Below, piece by piece: positions 11,178 to 22,454 of a stretch of DNA of 51,303 nucleotides. Both the position numbers and the translations under genes were made by a program. Under the pieces are notes generated by a model that was given only the letters and a program-made list of their open reading frames with translations, was not told where the DNA came from and did not search any database. Positions within the stretch are counted from its first letter, which is position 1. The number at the start of each line of letters is the position of its first letter. Origin of the DNA: Actinomortierella ambigua (taxonomy: Eukaryota; Mortierellomycota; Mortierellomycetes; Mortierellales; Mortierellaceae); contig JAAAJB010000233.1 of the NCBI GenBank assembly GCA_016098155.1, positions 1-51,303 on the forward strand. The letters run 5' to 3'.

Positions 11178-13088
11178 TTACTCTGTGTTCGAGTCAATGG
11201 CCACGCCTGGAAGGCCTCCACTCGAATCTTCGCCATCTTCGCCTGGTGGCGGGAAGCCAAAGGGGATGCCCATGCCAAAGAGCCCTCCCGCATTTGCCTC
11301 GTCCTCACCATCGCTCTCGTCTCCGTCGCCTGTCAACGAGCACAACCTCAGAGAGATTTGCAACCCCGACCTCAACGTCGCATCAACAATGTGTCTTGTC
11401 TTCCCCTCGGAGTCGTTGTCGCTACTACCACTACCAGAAGAGGGTCCTGGTGAGGGTGACTGGGTATATCCTGCCTCGGAACTAGTTGCTTCTTCGCCGA
11501 CCTTTGATTCCACCTGTCGTCGCTTTTCAATGGCCAGCTCCTCCTCTTGCATAAAAATGTCCCTCCTCTTGAACCGAAGGTCGCGTAGCCGAGGGAATAG
11601 ATTGCCAATTGCCACCAAATCGAACCAGGGCAGCCGTTCCTTCATAGGCTTGATGTCCAACGTCTCCAGGTGGCTCAGTTGATCATTGGCAAAGGCCTCC
11701 ATTGCTAGCGGGTTCAAGCGCAGGCTAAACACAAGACCCGACATGTTCAAGAATTCGAGTTGTCTCAGTTCTGCAAGTTGTGCATACATGGCTGGAAGGA
11801 AGTTCGGCGCCGTTGGTGCATCCTCAGTGTCCCCTGTGTAGGTGGTGTGGATTCCTGAAATGTCCAGATGCTTGAGTCTCGTGCACACCCAGAAGGGCCG
11901 GTGTCGCTTCCGCGGCTGGAGCGATGACGACGATCCTGGAAGAACAGGCTCCTCACTAGCGACTATCGGTGTGATCGCAGTCTCCTCCGATCCATTGTGG
12001 TCTCCATTCCTCTTGTCCTCGGCTTTGCCATCATCATCGTCGTCACCACCATCATCATCACCATCATCGTTGTCCTCAAAGATGGATAGCATCACACGAT
12101 CACACCAAGAAATGTCGAGGTGCTCGAGTCTGTCGCAACGCCGGACAATCTGCTTGATAGATTTATGGGTCACATTCCCACAGAATGGGAGAATCAGGCT
12201 CTTCAACCTTGGACAGTGGGTTGCCACCAAGGCGATATCTTGGTCGCGCACGTCCGTCATGCCGAGATTGAGCTCGGTCAGTCCTGGGTTGGCACTAAAG
12301 ATGGCTTGGAATCCTGTAGAGGCAAGGCCAAGGCAAAAGTTGACATTGAGAATCTCGAGCCTGGTGCAGTGCAACGCAACCCCAATGAGATCCTTGGATG
12401 TCAAAAACTGCTGGACTGGTACTGAGAGCTCGACAAGATCGGGGAAGAATGCGCAAAAGTCGACCAACTCGCCCGGTTCGAATCGACCATGGACACACTT
12501 GAATCGCTCCAGGCGTTTTGCCCCCGAGCGGTCTTGTCGGGTCAGGTCGGCGATGGCCATCATGACGTTGGATGTGAGCTCGTGAACAGAGAGATGGGTC
12601 AGTGTCAGACATGACTCGAAGAGGGTACGCATATCGTCGGCATTCCAATAGAGAAGATCAGTGTCCAGCCTGTTCAATCTAGGTAACCGCTTCGCGACAG
12701 TAGTGGCGATGATGTTGGAATTCATCTTTGCAGGCAGCTGTAGGTCGAGTGCGTGAAGGTATGGTGTGCGTGCGAGGACCTGGTCCAGTTGCTGCTGAAT
12801 CTTTTCCGAATCGTGGGTAGGGGACGCACGCGTGCCTTGTGACAGTTCGAGAGCCATATGACGCACCGTAGGGCCATAGCGGTCAAGAGCAACGAGGAGG
12901 CGGGTCAAGTCATGCTTGTACCAGTCCACTGGCACCACAAGCTGGTGCCATAAGAACGAGGTGGCGGTTTGGTGGCACAAACGGTTAACGGTGGCCATCC
13001 GCTTAAGTGCGTCCGCGTCGAGGAACGTGCATATCATCCGTAGAATCTCGGGGATGCCAAGGACCGTGGTTGAGGGAGGGGACTTCAT
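11178..13088 (-). CDS. F-box and leucine-rich-repeat protein
   Basis: Single-exon protein of 636 aa, probably the substrate-recognition subunit of an SCF (Skp1-Cullin-F-box) ubiquitin ligase. The start is the ATG at 13088; the frame further upstream has no ATG. Residues about 7-50 form the F-box (GIPEILRMICTFL ... VNRLCHQTATSFLWHQL). LRR/AMN1-like units follow from about residue 85 to 320, for example LEILNVNFCLGL, LTELNLGMTDVRDQ, LKSLILPFCGNV and LEHLDISWCDRV. An acidic Asp/Gly insert of about 20 residues interrupts the array near 12010-12080, after which LRRs resume (LKHLDISGI, LEFLNMSGL). The tail is Ser/Glu-rich. An AATAAA overlaps the TAA stop (11179-11174). The substrate cannot be inferred. 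Confidence 0.85.
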   Translation of the reverse strand: MKSPPSTTVLGIPEILRMICTFLDADALKRMATVNRLCHQTATSFLWHQLVVPVDWYKHDLTRLLVALDRYGPTVRHMALELSQGTRASPTHDSEKIQQQLDQVLARTPYLHALDLQLPAKMNSNIIATTVAKRLPRLNRLDTDLLYWNADDMRTLFESCLTLTHLSVHELTSNVMMAIADLTRQDRSGAKRLERFKCVHGRFEPGELVDFCAFFPDLVELSVPVQQFLTSKDLIGVALHCTRLEILNVNFCLGLASTGFQAIFSANPGLTELNLGMTDVRDQDIALVATHCPRLKSLILPFCGNVTHKSIKQIVRRCDRLEHLDISWCDRVMLSIFEDNDDGDDDGGDDDDDGKAEDKRNGDHNGSEETAITPIVASEEPVLPGSSSSLQPRKRHRPFWVCTRLKHLDISGIHTTYTGDTEDAPTAPNFLPAMYAQLAELRQLEFLNMSGLVFSLRLNPLAMEAFANDQLSHLETLDIKPMKERLPWFDLVAIGNLFPRLRDLRFKRRDIFMQEEELAIEKRRQVESKVGEEATSSEAGYTQSPSPGPSSGSGSSDNDSEGKTRHIVDATLRSGLQISLRLCSLTGDGDESDGEDEANAGGLFGMGIPFGFPPPGEDGEDSSGGLPGVAIDSNTE

Positions 13089-15410
13089 AGCAGTGTTGGC
13101 AAATGTGAATGAAGAGAGAGCGATCAAGAGATGTGAACAAGGAGAGGATGAGGAGAATGGAAGATGGAGGATTAGAGAACCTTATACGGAAAAAAAAGGT
13201 GGGGGAGTGGACCTTCTTTCTGCATGGCCAAAACTCGATTGTTTGTGGGTACTTACACAACACACAGTTCACATAATTTTCCCTCATTTTATCTCCCGGG
13301 TTGAGAGGCATACACAAAAGCGCATTCTCCACAAGCAGAGGCAAGCGAACAGCACGTCTCTACCAGTGTCATGTGTGAGAGTGGTTGCCGTTTGGGAGCC
13401 GCGTAGGGTCCTCTTGCCCCATTGCACTGTGGGGTGGGAAATGCCAAGCCGCTTCAATCCTGCTGGTCTCAACGGCCAACATCGTTACACCAATCAGAAA
13501 TGAGTACCTGGATCGATTTGTGAGGATACAACGGCTGATGTCTCCCTTCCCTTGTTGTCCACCACTGTGAGCTCACGACCACATGCCAGTACCCGCTGCT
13601 ACATAGTACAGTACTACATCGCACACATGAGCCTCGGAATTGAGGAGAGAGAACACAAGTGGTCCGTCAATCAAATCAGAACACTACGTCCGGCACGGCT
13701 AGGTTGGTCACTAATAGGACGTCATCCATCTCTCCATCTCTGTGTCATGCAACATACCAATGCTCCTTGAACTTATGCCCAGATCAATCACCTCGGCTTT
13801 CTCGGCAAACATGAGTGTAGTAGTACTATCTCTATGGTATTATTTTTATTTTTATTTTTTATATCTGACACAACTACGTCGACAGGGCGAGAACTGTTGC
13901 AAGACCCGCTGCGCGATCAACTCGTCTAGAAGAATCCTCATGTAAGCCTCACACGCTCCTGCCGCTGGCGTTCACGAAAGCACTAATTTGCAAAGGACTT
14001 GTCCCCACGCGACCTCCAGCTCCCTAGGTGGACGGGTAATGACCCCGTACCGAGTGCCTATGCACACTCTAGTGTGAGCTACAAAGGTATCCCAAGTCAG
14101 TGACAATCAGTACTACAACGTGTATGAATACGCCGAAACAGATGAGAATTGGGGGGAACCGTTGTATGGTGGCTAAACAAGATCGTCATCCTGCACTGCA
14201 CACCTCCGAGAGAAGGGAGACATGAGATAGGGATAGAGATCGACTTTACATTATCTCCTGTGCCACCCTAAAGTGGGCGGCGTGGATGGGTTGGTGGAGC
14301 AGCCACGTGGAAGAGAAGACAGCAAACAAGATTCTGAGCCAACGGCGTTCGATGAAGGGCAGGAGGGCACAAAGAAGAAAAGATGGAGGGGGGGGGTGGG
14401 CACAAGATATTACACCTAGATTGTTTCCTCCACAGTATGATATCATACCAGGGAGCCGGGCCGCAGCGCGAACAATGTAAAGGGCTCGTCGCCACGTGTC
14501 GGAACAATCCCATATCTTGTGTTGAAAGTAGCTTGGTTCTAGTCCAGAAGCATTCCCAGCCCCACATGGATTTGTAGAGTAAAGAGGGAGGGAGAATTAG
14601 AGAGAACGTGTGCAGTGATGATGAATTGTTATTGTTGCTGTTGCATACATGGCTGTGCGGAGCGACAAGAGTCGAAGGCGGGCGGCTGTGCAACACCCAA
14701 AAATAAAACTGTTGTCCAGGCGTATTTTGGTGGGGAGGGGAGAGAACGAGGGGGAGGATGGGAAGGTGGGAGGAAGAGGAAGATGAAGAATAGGATGGAA
14801 AGAAAGGAGGAAGTCGAGGGAGTAGTAAGGTCGAGGAGGAGGAGGAGGAAGAGGAGGAGGAGGGTGAGGTGTGTGGGACAAAGGAGACTTGCGGGCTGGT
14901 CTTTTGCTTTGGCCCCCTTGAGAAAGTTGAGCGATACATGTGTACATGCTTCTTTCTTTCTCCCTCATTTTTTCTCTTCCTCTCTCTTTCTCTCTCCCAC
15001 ACGTAGTCTTTGCATTTACATTCATTCATCATTCCTTCATCCCCATTCTCATTGCATGCTTAGTACTGCGGCGTGCCTAACCAACAAAGCAACTGGGTGA
15101 GGCGCCCTCTTTCAGGAACCAACAAACATTTTATCGGAAGCTCTCAAAGATCACACCGCCGCCGCCCCCCCTCCTTCACCCCTCTCTGTCTCTCGTACAC
15201 AGCAACTCTTTCTTTTTCTCGACACCTCTCCCCTTCTCGACCAACAACCACGACCACCCACCTTCTTTTGTGTCCTTGGGGCTGGCGTTTTCCTTTCTCT
15301 CTTTCTTCGCATATTGGCCTCTCTCACGACCTCAATCACGAGCAGTAACGACGTACGTTGTCGTTTCTCTCCCAGCCCGCCCGTCCTCCCTCCCTCCCTC
15401 CCTCCCCCAA
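13089..15410. other. divergent intergenic region, 2.3 kb
   Basis: This region lies between the divergently transcribed F-box (-) and Kelch-like (+) genes. It contains purine-rich stretches (14740-14880), a CT-rich leader (14950-15410), TTTAT tracts near 13845 and a TCCC run just before the Kelch-like gene. The long open frames at 14268-15032 on the minus strand are compositionally simple and have no recognisable domain. No RNA gene was seen. Confidence 0.55.
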
Positions 15411-18110
15411 ATGAGACCCTCCAAAGGCTCAATAACACAATCCCTCGCCACCTTGGGCATCGTCATGGCTACTGCCCTTGGAGCAGATACAGCGCCGAAT
15501 GAATATGCCTACGGTATGGTTGGGAGCCAGTTTGTTGTCTATGGCACAATATTCGAGGGGGGGTCTTTGAATGGGTTCCTCGTCTTCAGCATACCGCAGA
15601 GTGGCAGCATCGACAAGCACGCCTCGCCACTGTGGTCGAAGCCTGCCTGGCAGGAATTCATCGACAATTCAACCCTTCAGCCTTGGTCAACACCGCTTCC
15701 CAGCAATCTTCGGCGGGCTGGCGTCGCGCTCGGCAACGGTCAATTGGTGTTCCTTGGAAACGACAGCACCCTTTATTCCCTTGACCTGAAGAACGGCCAG
15801 AGGCCAACCTGGAGCCAGATATCCAAGGTGACCCCGTCGCTCCCTGAGAGCGGTGCACAACTGATACACATAAACGATAGCGCTTTCTTTGCCGTTGCCA
15901 GCGACCGGAGCATTCGTTTAATCGCTAGGACGTCATTCCCAGACGGCCCCTTCGTCAACACACCCATACCCTCTAGCACCACCCTGATCAGCCCGCAATA
16001 TGGGTACTCCCCCAGGGATAGCCTCGTTGTTGCGGTGGGACAAAACCAGCTTGGTCGGCTGGATGCCCAGTTCTTCACCGACCCGAATAACCAATTGAGA
16101 CAAGTGGTAAGTCAAATAAAAAAAAACAGGGCGTTTAGACTTTCCTCATGTGGTCTTGTATCCTCTCAGAGAGACTCCCCTCTCTATCTCTATGAACAAT
16201 GGGAAGCTAAAACGACCCTTTGCCTATTCGCACCTCCCAATCGTGAACTAGCCCACCGAAATCAGTAATTCAGGACCAGCAGCAAGGACGGGCTTTTGCT
16301 TTACTTGGGGTATGGCAACCACTGTGGGACGCCATCAAAAGCAGTGCTATAGTTTGCCAAAGAGCTTTGCAGCTAACCAACCCACTTAATTCCTTTATGT
16401 GTGTGTAGATGAGGCCAGCTCGGCGTTCTATCTGTTTGGAGGCGAGACACCGACTTCTCGGTTCAACGATGCCTACTCATTACAAGGTGACGACCGTGGT
16501 GTATGGAGATGGACAGTTCTAGACACCCCACCCAACATCACCCGGCGAGTCAATGCAGCATGTGCTGTGCACAACAACCAACTGATTCTGTGGGGAGGTA
16601 TGAGCAATAATATTATGTTACAAAGGGGTAGAGGGGGAAGGCGGGGGAAGGAATTAATGTCTGACAATCATATCACCCCCCCCCCTCTTTCTTACAATAT
16701 TTAGGAACAGGCAACATCTCCGATATCGAAGCCGATGCCATCGTCCTGTCTTCATTGAACGGAGGGCCTGGCGGTGGTGGCGTCAATGTGGATCCAGAGC
16801 CCAACAACGACTCGCCTTCGTCGTCTCCGCCACTAGGCGCCATTATCGGTGGTACCGTCGGTGGACTGGCCCTTCTGCTGCTTCTCGGTTTTGGCATGGT
16901 CATGTTCTGCCGTCGGAAGAAACGCAATGCCGGTCATCATCGCCGAGGCAAGGCTGTCAGTGGCGATCACGACGTTTACGAGACCAAATCTCGCAGCATG
17001 CCCAGCGGAGGCGTTGTCGATGGCAGCAGTCATGGCGATGGCGATGGTGGTGGTGCGGTGGTGCCCTTGGTCCCATCCCCGTTTGAGATTGACCAGGACG
17101 ATGGTAGCATGGGTCCTTATAGTCGATCGATCAATGCACGGTCACCCACAGAGTCCAGTTCGTTCACGGCTGCATCGACGCTCCACTACCCACCGCACCA
17201 CCAACCTCTGATGGACCACGCCATGGTCCCCGCCATATCATCGCCAGAATACTTGTCACATTCGGCTTCCCCCTCCCCACCTCTACCACCCATCATGACC
17301 AGCCAGCCCTTTGGCTACCACCAACATCAATACCCGTACGCTACATCCTCTTCCTCATCGTCGCCGCTTCAGGGATCCCCAAGCCATCGCTTAAGCTTGT
17401 CTGCGCCACTGCCCCTTCCTACCGAGGTCGAGATCCAGAGCCGAGCCATACCATCCAGCGGCAACAACAACGGCAACGGGGTTGTTACACCCCATCAACG
17501 GTTCGAGCCCCATGGAGTCCCTTACACAATGACCAATGCTCCACCTCCACTTCCACCACCGTCCAGCCGTCCTATGTACGGCAGCGGTGGACCTCCTTTC
17601 ACCCAAGCTTCAATGTCGGCCCCTACCTCTGCTCCTTTCCCTGGCTCTACGTCTGTCCATAACCCGATGTCACCACCATCGCCGCCACCACCGCCACCAT
17701 CGTCGTCTCAGGAGCCCGAATGGGATGTCTTGATCCCAGTGACCGACGAGGACGACATGTCAACACAGGCAGCATTGGGCATGACCAGTAGTGTCAGGGG
17801 TCTGTCGGCGAGCCACCGCGAATTTAAGCATGAGCTCCCAGACAGTGATGTCGAAGAGGACGACAACGACGAAGGGGATGCAACCGCAGGCATGTCAACA
17901 GCAGTATCAGCCACTGGGAAAAAACTAGGAGGAGGCGGTCCAAAGCATGGAAAGCCCGGCAGCACGGCGGCAGAGACGTTTGGACGTCGGAGCTCCGTCT
18001 CGTCGTTGGCGTCGCATCCGGAATCAGAGTCTGGCATCGGATTCCTCGAGCTTTGGGTCCCACCGGCGGATGAGCCGCCTGTGCCACCAGTACCTCAGTC
18101 ACATCGTTAG
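15411..18110 (+). CDS. Kelch-like ectodomain single-pass membrane protein
   Basis: Predicted type I cell-surface protein. It has a signal peptide (hydrophobic ITQSLATLGIVMATALGA, ending near residue 24), a Kelch-like beta-propeller ectodomain (AFYLFGGE, FNDAYSL, NQLILWGG), one transmembrane segment (LGAIIGGTVGGLALLLLLGFGMVMF, about 16835-16910) followed by CRRKKR, and a Pro/Ser-rich cytoplasmic tail of about 400 residues ending with acidic and GGG stretches. Exon 1 is 15411-16106 (GTAAGT donor). Intron 2 is 16598-16704 (GTATGA ... TTTAG) with matching phase 1. Intron 1 is unclear. Its canonical acceptor (CTAAC at 16372, TAG at 16408) is one base out of phase with exon 1. Either AG at 16413 is used or a small middle exon exists. 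The start is the first ATG after a TCCC-rich leader. Function unknown; it could be a cell-wall or adhesion sensor. Confidence 0.7.
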
Positions 18111-18374
18111 AGCGGGATGAAGGGAAATAGGGGTAGGGGGAAAGGAAGGAAGGGAGAGCGGCGTGTTTGTCGCCAGAGGTCTGTCTCCCCCCTCCCCCCT
18201 CTCTCTTCTATCCATTGTACAAACGAGTTATTGTTCACCGTAATTTAAAACATCAGTCGAAAAAAAAAATAAAAAGAAGAAGACAGATTGCAAATCATGC
18301 AAGAGTGTATGTTTTACTGGTACAAGTGGAAAGAAATGACGCAAAATATATAAAAGGGTAAAAAAGCGGAGGAC

Positions 18375-19266
18375 CTAATACCGGTAACGTGTTGAATAGT
18401 CCTTGGGCGACACTACTAGACCGCGGCCACGACGAGCACCACGGTACACAGTTTCGATAATATCAATGAGCTCCTGTTTGTCGTCCAATGCCCAATTGAT
18501 CTTGTTGTTGTTGCCCGTTCCCAGATCGACCATGATATGCTTGTTTCGGAAGAAGAACATGGTTGTGCATGGGTCATACAACTCGTACATCTAAGATGAA
18601 GCGACTGATTGGTTAGGCGGACGATATTCATTTCGACAGAATCATCAATTTTTTTTTTGGGCCCGAAGGGTGTCGTTATTTCCAGGTCCATTGATCGAGT
18701 ATCATCATCGCGCCATTACCTTGTTGAAATCTGGAACCTCGTTGATGTCGACCAAGTAAACGACGGCAAAATTCTTCACTTTTTCTGCGATGGAGTACAA
18801 AAGCTCGTCCATCTGCATACATTGAGCATCCTAGTATTATATTGACGGTATCGAGGCAAGGATGGGACCCACAGAGAGGATATTAGAATTTGTCCGCAAA
18901 AAGTCAACAAGATCCTGTAGTGGCGAGATCCAAAAAGTCCAAATTTCCTACCCAATCTGTGCCAAATCGGATGACGACGACTCGATCCTCTTCCGAGAGG
19001 ATGGCCTGATCCACTTGCCAGCCTATTCCAACGTAACAAGAGAATGTGAAAGCATTCGTGTCAGAAGTTATTGGGATACTAACAGTGGATAAATATCCAA
19101 CGCGAGATGGTCGTTCGGTGTCGCTGCAACTCACCGTTCGTCAAATGGGGCAAGAAATACGACTAAATGGACAAAATCAGGAATGAAGGCGGTCAGCAAA
19201 TGGTAATGCACCTTGGCGATGTGTGCGACATGTACAACCAAAGACTAAAGAATCAAGTCTTACCAT
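18375..19266 (-). CDS. DIB1: U5 snRNP 15 kDa protein Dib1 (TXNL4A/Dim1)
   Basis: Component of the U4/U6.U5 tri-snRNP, which holds the spliceosome in its pre-catalytic state; nuclear, with a thioredoxin-like fold. Five exons join without a frame break into 142 aa, exactly the family length: 19266-19264 (ATG only), 19162-19135 (28 nt), 19022-18952, 18830-18720, 18590-18375. Near-identical family landmarks include WQVDQAILSEEDRVVVIRFG, YSIAEKVKNFAVVYLVDI, MYELYDPCT, MFFFRNKHIM, DLGTGNNNKINW and RGLVVSPKDYST. Donors are GTAAGA, GTGAGT, GTAGGA and GTAATG; all acceptors are TAG. The start codon is separated from Ser2 by a 101-nt intron. The gene converges with the Kelch-like gene, 264 bp between stop codons. 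This is the most secure identification in the window. Confidence 0.97.
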
Positions 19267-19958
19267 GATGTGGCAATGGTGTTAATTGAGGCACAGTCGA
19301 TGCAATGGGGTTGCATGAGGAAGGAGGCAAACTAAAAACCTTCCCTAGAATGAAGTTTCAACGGATTGAAAACGTGTACTCGACGGAACAAATCCGATAA
19401 ATCAACTGACTGAAATCGTACACCAATCTCCATCGCCATGTGGGGGATAGGGAAAAACCTTAATCTACGCAAGCAAAACGACAAAGCAAAACATGGCCAG
19501 CAGAGGTGTCTCAAGCAGCATGGGTGGTTCACGTCCACATAGGACTAGCATCCAGCATGCCCAGCACTTGGATGAGTTTCCACCAAAAGAACCTTTTGCA
19601 ATGCAATCCCTGGAAAGATTCTAGAGCTTTGGACCCAGGATCCGAACCCGTGGCAAGAAAGCAATATGGTCGTGCCTCTTTTTTTAACCTGTACCACAGT
19701 GTTCGTGGGCTTATATGCACAAGTGTCCAGCGATGTATTCTATCTCTCGCCCCGTCTGTCGCCCTAGGCGTTTATGAATATCCGAAAATTTAAACTTTTA
19801 CTCTTGCTTTTCAACCTTATCATATATCGACGTTGACAGAGGCCAATGTTTTCCAAGGCGAAGAACGCAAAATTGTTCTAGCACTCTAATCGATTGTATA
19901 GATTTGTAGGACAAGCCCCTATTTTTTTTTGTTTTGGTCGCCAGAGCCAAACGGGAAA
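19267..19958. other. spacer between DIB1 and FAD monooxygenase A
   Basis: This is the upstream region of DIB1 and the 3' flank of monooxygenase A, both on the minus strand. It is relatively AT-rich. I see no coding frame, repeat or tRNA; one B-box-like string near 19645 lacks a cloverleaf. Confidence 0.5.
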
Positions 19959-21897
19959 CTAGATTGCCACAGGGTCCTTCAGAGTCATTGGTAGCGAGGT
20001 ATCGGGAACTGTGCCCTTCAGAGGGAAATCGCCAAGGAAGTTGAGGATCGGGCGGGCCGAAAACATTGCGTCGGCACGCTTTACTCGCACCGATTCTGGG
20101 ATGTAGTGAAAGAAGACCTTGCGTACAAGGCTGGCAAAAAAGCCCTATTGTCGATTATATCACCGATTGTTATTATGGGAGCGATGTTCCACTAAAAACT
20201 GTCATAGCTTTCCTGTGGAGATCACACTTACAGTGGCACCGAGCAACCGGGAAAACTTGGCCGACCCATCGATCATCGAGTCTGTATACGGCTTGCGAAG
20301 TGCATAGTATCTGGCAAACACCTTTTTTATGTCCCGCACAGAGTTGGAAGGTAACTCGTATAGAAGGTTTGCCAGGCAGACGGCGTCGTAGATGGCTTGA
20401 TTGGCTCCTAATTGTTGTTTGTTGATGATGTTGTTGAGTGTTTTTGTTAAAAGGGAAAGGGCGACATCTGTGTTGAAAGCAAAACCTCATCGATAAAACG
20501 ACCAACATATTGCTCAATGAACGTTGTTTTTTCTGTGTGAAAAAAGGAGACAGAGAGCTCCTGTTTCAAACTCAACCGACAACGCTTTGGCTTTGTTTTT
20601 ACCTTGACCGCCTGAAGGCAACATTTTGTGACATGCATCGCCCATCAGGACGGTGCGTCCCTCATACCAGATGTCAAACTTCTTTTCCTCCAGCATGATG
20701 CGCGAGATTTGTTTTGTTGAATCAAACAGCTTGCCCACTGTGCCAACGATGGGCGCAGTCCTGTCGCTCAAGTCCTTGACGAGTACATTGATGTCGTCGG
20801 ATCCCCATTCAGAGAACCGAAAGTTCTCCTCACTCTGCACTTGTGCCGAAAGGAACTGCCCTGCCAATCGCCATCCGAGACGCATGCCCTCCAGCGCAAT
20901 CACATATACAAACAAGTCACCCTCCTCCTTTGGTAGAATTGTCAGCATAAATGTACCCTGCTTGTCCTCAGACACCGGCATGGGCAGATCCTCCAAGGGC
21001 TCCGTCACACCCAAGATACTAAACTCTGTAAACCGCAACGGTGCCATATCGGATTCGGGGACATGCAGATTCTTTAGCTTCATATTGTGTTGCATCGACT
21101 GTCGGACTGCCGAGTAGGCGCCATCGGCTCCCACAAGGATGTCACCATCATAGCACGAGGAATCTAGTTTACATAGTGGGACATGTTTTCTTTTCGAGTT
21201 AAAAGTTTGCGAGATCATTGGAAGAATCCCCACTTTTTTTTCCTTCAGTTCGAAATGACCGTGAGTGACTTACCTGAGCATCGGCACATCACTCCCTCCT
21301 TGTTCTGCATGGTCGATAGGATTCTTTTGCCCCAATGAATCTTGTCCTTGGGAACCTGTGTTTGCAAGAACTCCATCAGCTCGCTACGCGCGAAAAAGAG
21401 ACTGTCGTAGCCGTATCTGATGCCACGGCGATTTTGAGGGTGGTGAGACAAGGGGAGAGAGATTAGAGAATTGGAAGCGGCGATGAACAACATATTTTGA
21501 ATTCAGACGTTGTTCATACCTCTCAAATGGACCGTTGTCGACAATCATCCCCATACGACCGACTTCGTTCATTTCCTGAGAAAGAGTCAATATGAGTTAG
21601 CTTCGTCTCTAGATAATTCATTTCTCGAAAGAAAACATTTGACGATTGAAGTACCTTATCGTAGTACTTGAACCCTGCCAAGGGCAGGCCAATTTTTTGA
21701 AGGTCTTCCAAAAGTCCCAGCTGGTCAAAGACCCGCAAGACCTGGGCCGACAAGGTCATGGTGGATCCGAGGGCCTTCAAGCTCTCGCCCCTCTCTAGAA
21801 CAACATAGTCGATGCCTGCTCTTTCGAGAAAGATGGCAAGGCAGAGTCCAGCTATGCCCGCACCGGCAATGATGACTCTGATTTGAGGGGGTCCCAT
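19959..21897 (-). CDS. FAD-dependent monooxygenase A (PHBH/UbiH-like)
   Basis: Single-component flavin monooxygenase of the p-hydroxybenzoate/salicylate hydroxylase fold, which hydroxylates an aromatic or similar substrate using NAD(P)H and O2. Six exons: 21897-21655, 21575-21520, 21416-21274, 21163-20603, 20407-20232, 20144-19959, giving 454 aa, within the family's usual range. Motifs: GAGIAG FAD-binding loop (residues 12-17) with acidic strand end Glu35, the DG motif GADGAYSAVR (about 159-168), and the GD motif GDACHKMLPSGGQG (about 322-335). The last 70 residues (RPILNFLGDFPLKG) are shared with the paralogue at 47731-50018. The gene is divergent from the F-box-like gene starting at 22455. 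No C-terminal membrane anchor is evident. Substrate unknown; homology alone does not separate ubiquinone-type from secondary-metabolite hydroxylases. Confidence 0.9.
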
Positions 21898-22454
21898 GGG
21901 TTCGAAAGTCTTTATCTGTTTTGCTTTGTGGTTGGCCAGGGAAGAGAAGAGAAGTGGAGAGAAGAGAGAGAGAGAGAGAGATGTGAATGAAGATGAATGT
22001 CATTCCATCTGGGCCACAATGCGGAAAAAGCAGACGCAGCGGGAGAACAGGTTCTGTAGGGGGAGCAATCAAGTCAGAATTGAACGTTGTATCACCACTC
22101 TCGACCTACAGGGGCACAGCAACGACAACTTGATGTTCTGGCTCTTTCACTCCCCCCTTGCCGCCAGACGTGAATGCATGCCCACACGCACATCCTTTTT
22201 CTTTCCTCGTACGCCTCTGGAGAAGAAAAAGTGGGTTGTCCTATTGGTGACATGGTCCGTGTCCAACGCACGCAGGATATGACGACTAGCGATGCAACTG
22301 TTAAACTCGAACACACTTGTCTCCCCTTTTCCGACTTTGGTGGGTTTTATTTTGATGCACTGCCCACATGTCACTCGGTTTGAGGGGAGACGCGTCTTGT
22401 TTACCCCAATCTCGCGGCTCGATTTGAATTCATCATCCTCTCTCTCTCAAATCC
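21898..22454. other. divergent promoter region
   Basis: A 557-bp spacer separates monooxygenase A (-) from F-box-like gene A (+). It holds a short GA run (about 21960-21985) and a CTCTCTC leader just before 22455. No TATA box or operator is evident. Confidence 0.45.

Noticed and set aside
14268..15032. 254-codon open frame on the minus strand.
   Set aside because: Its Ser/Pro/His-rich composition simply reflects GA/CT-rich DNA; there is no domain and no splice structure.
19620..19720. B-box-like GGGTTCGGATCC on the minus strand.
   Set aside because: The T-stem has mismatches, and no D-arm or A-box sequence is found at the right distance.
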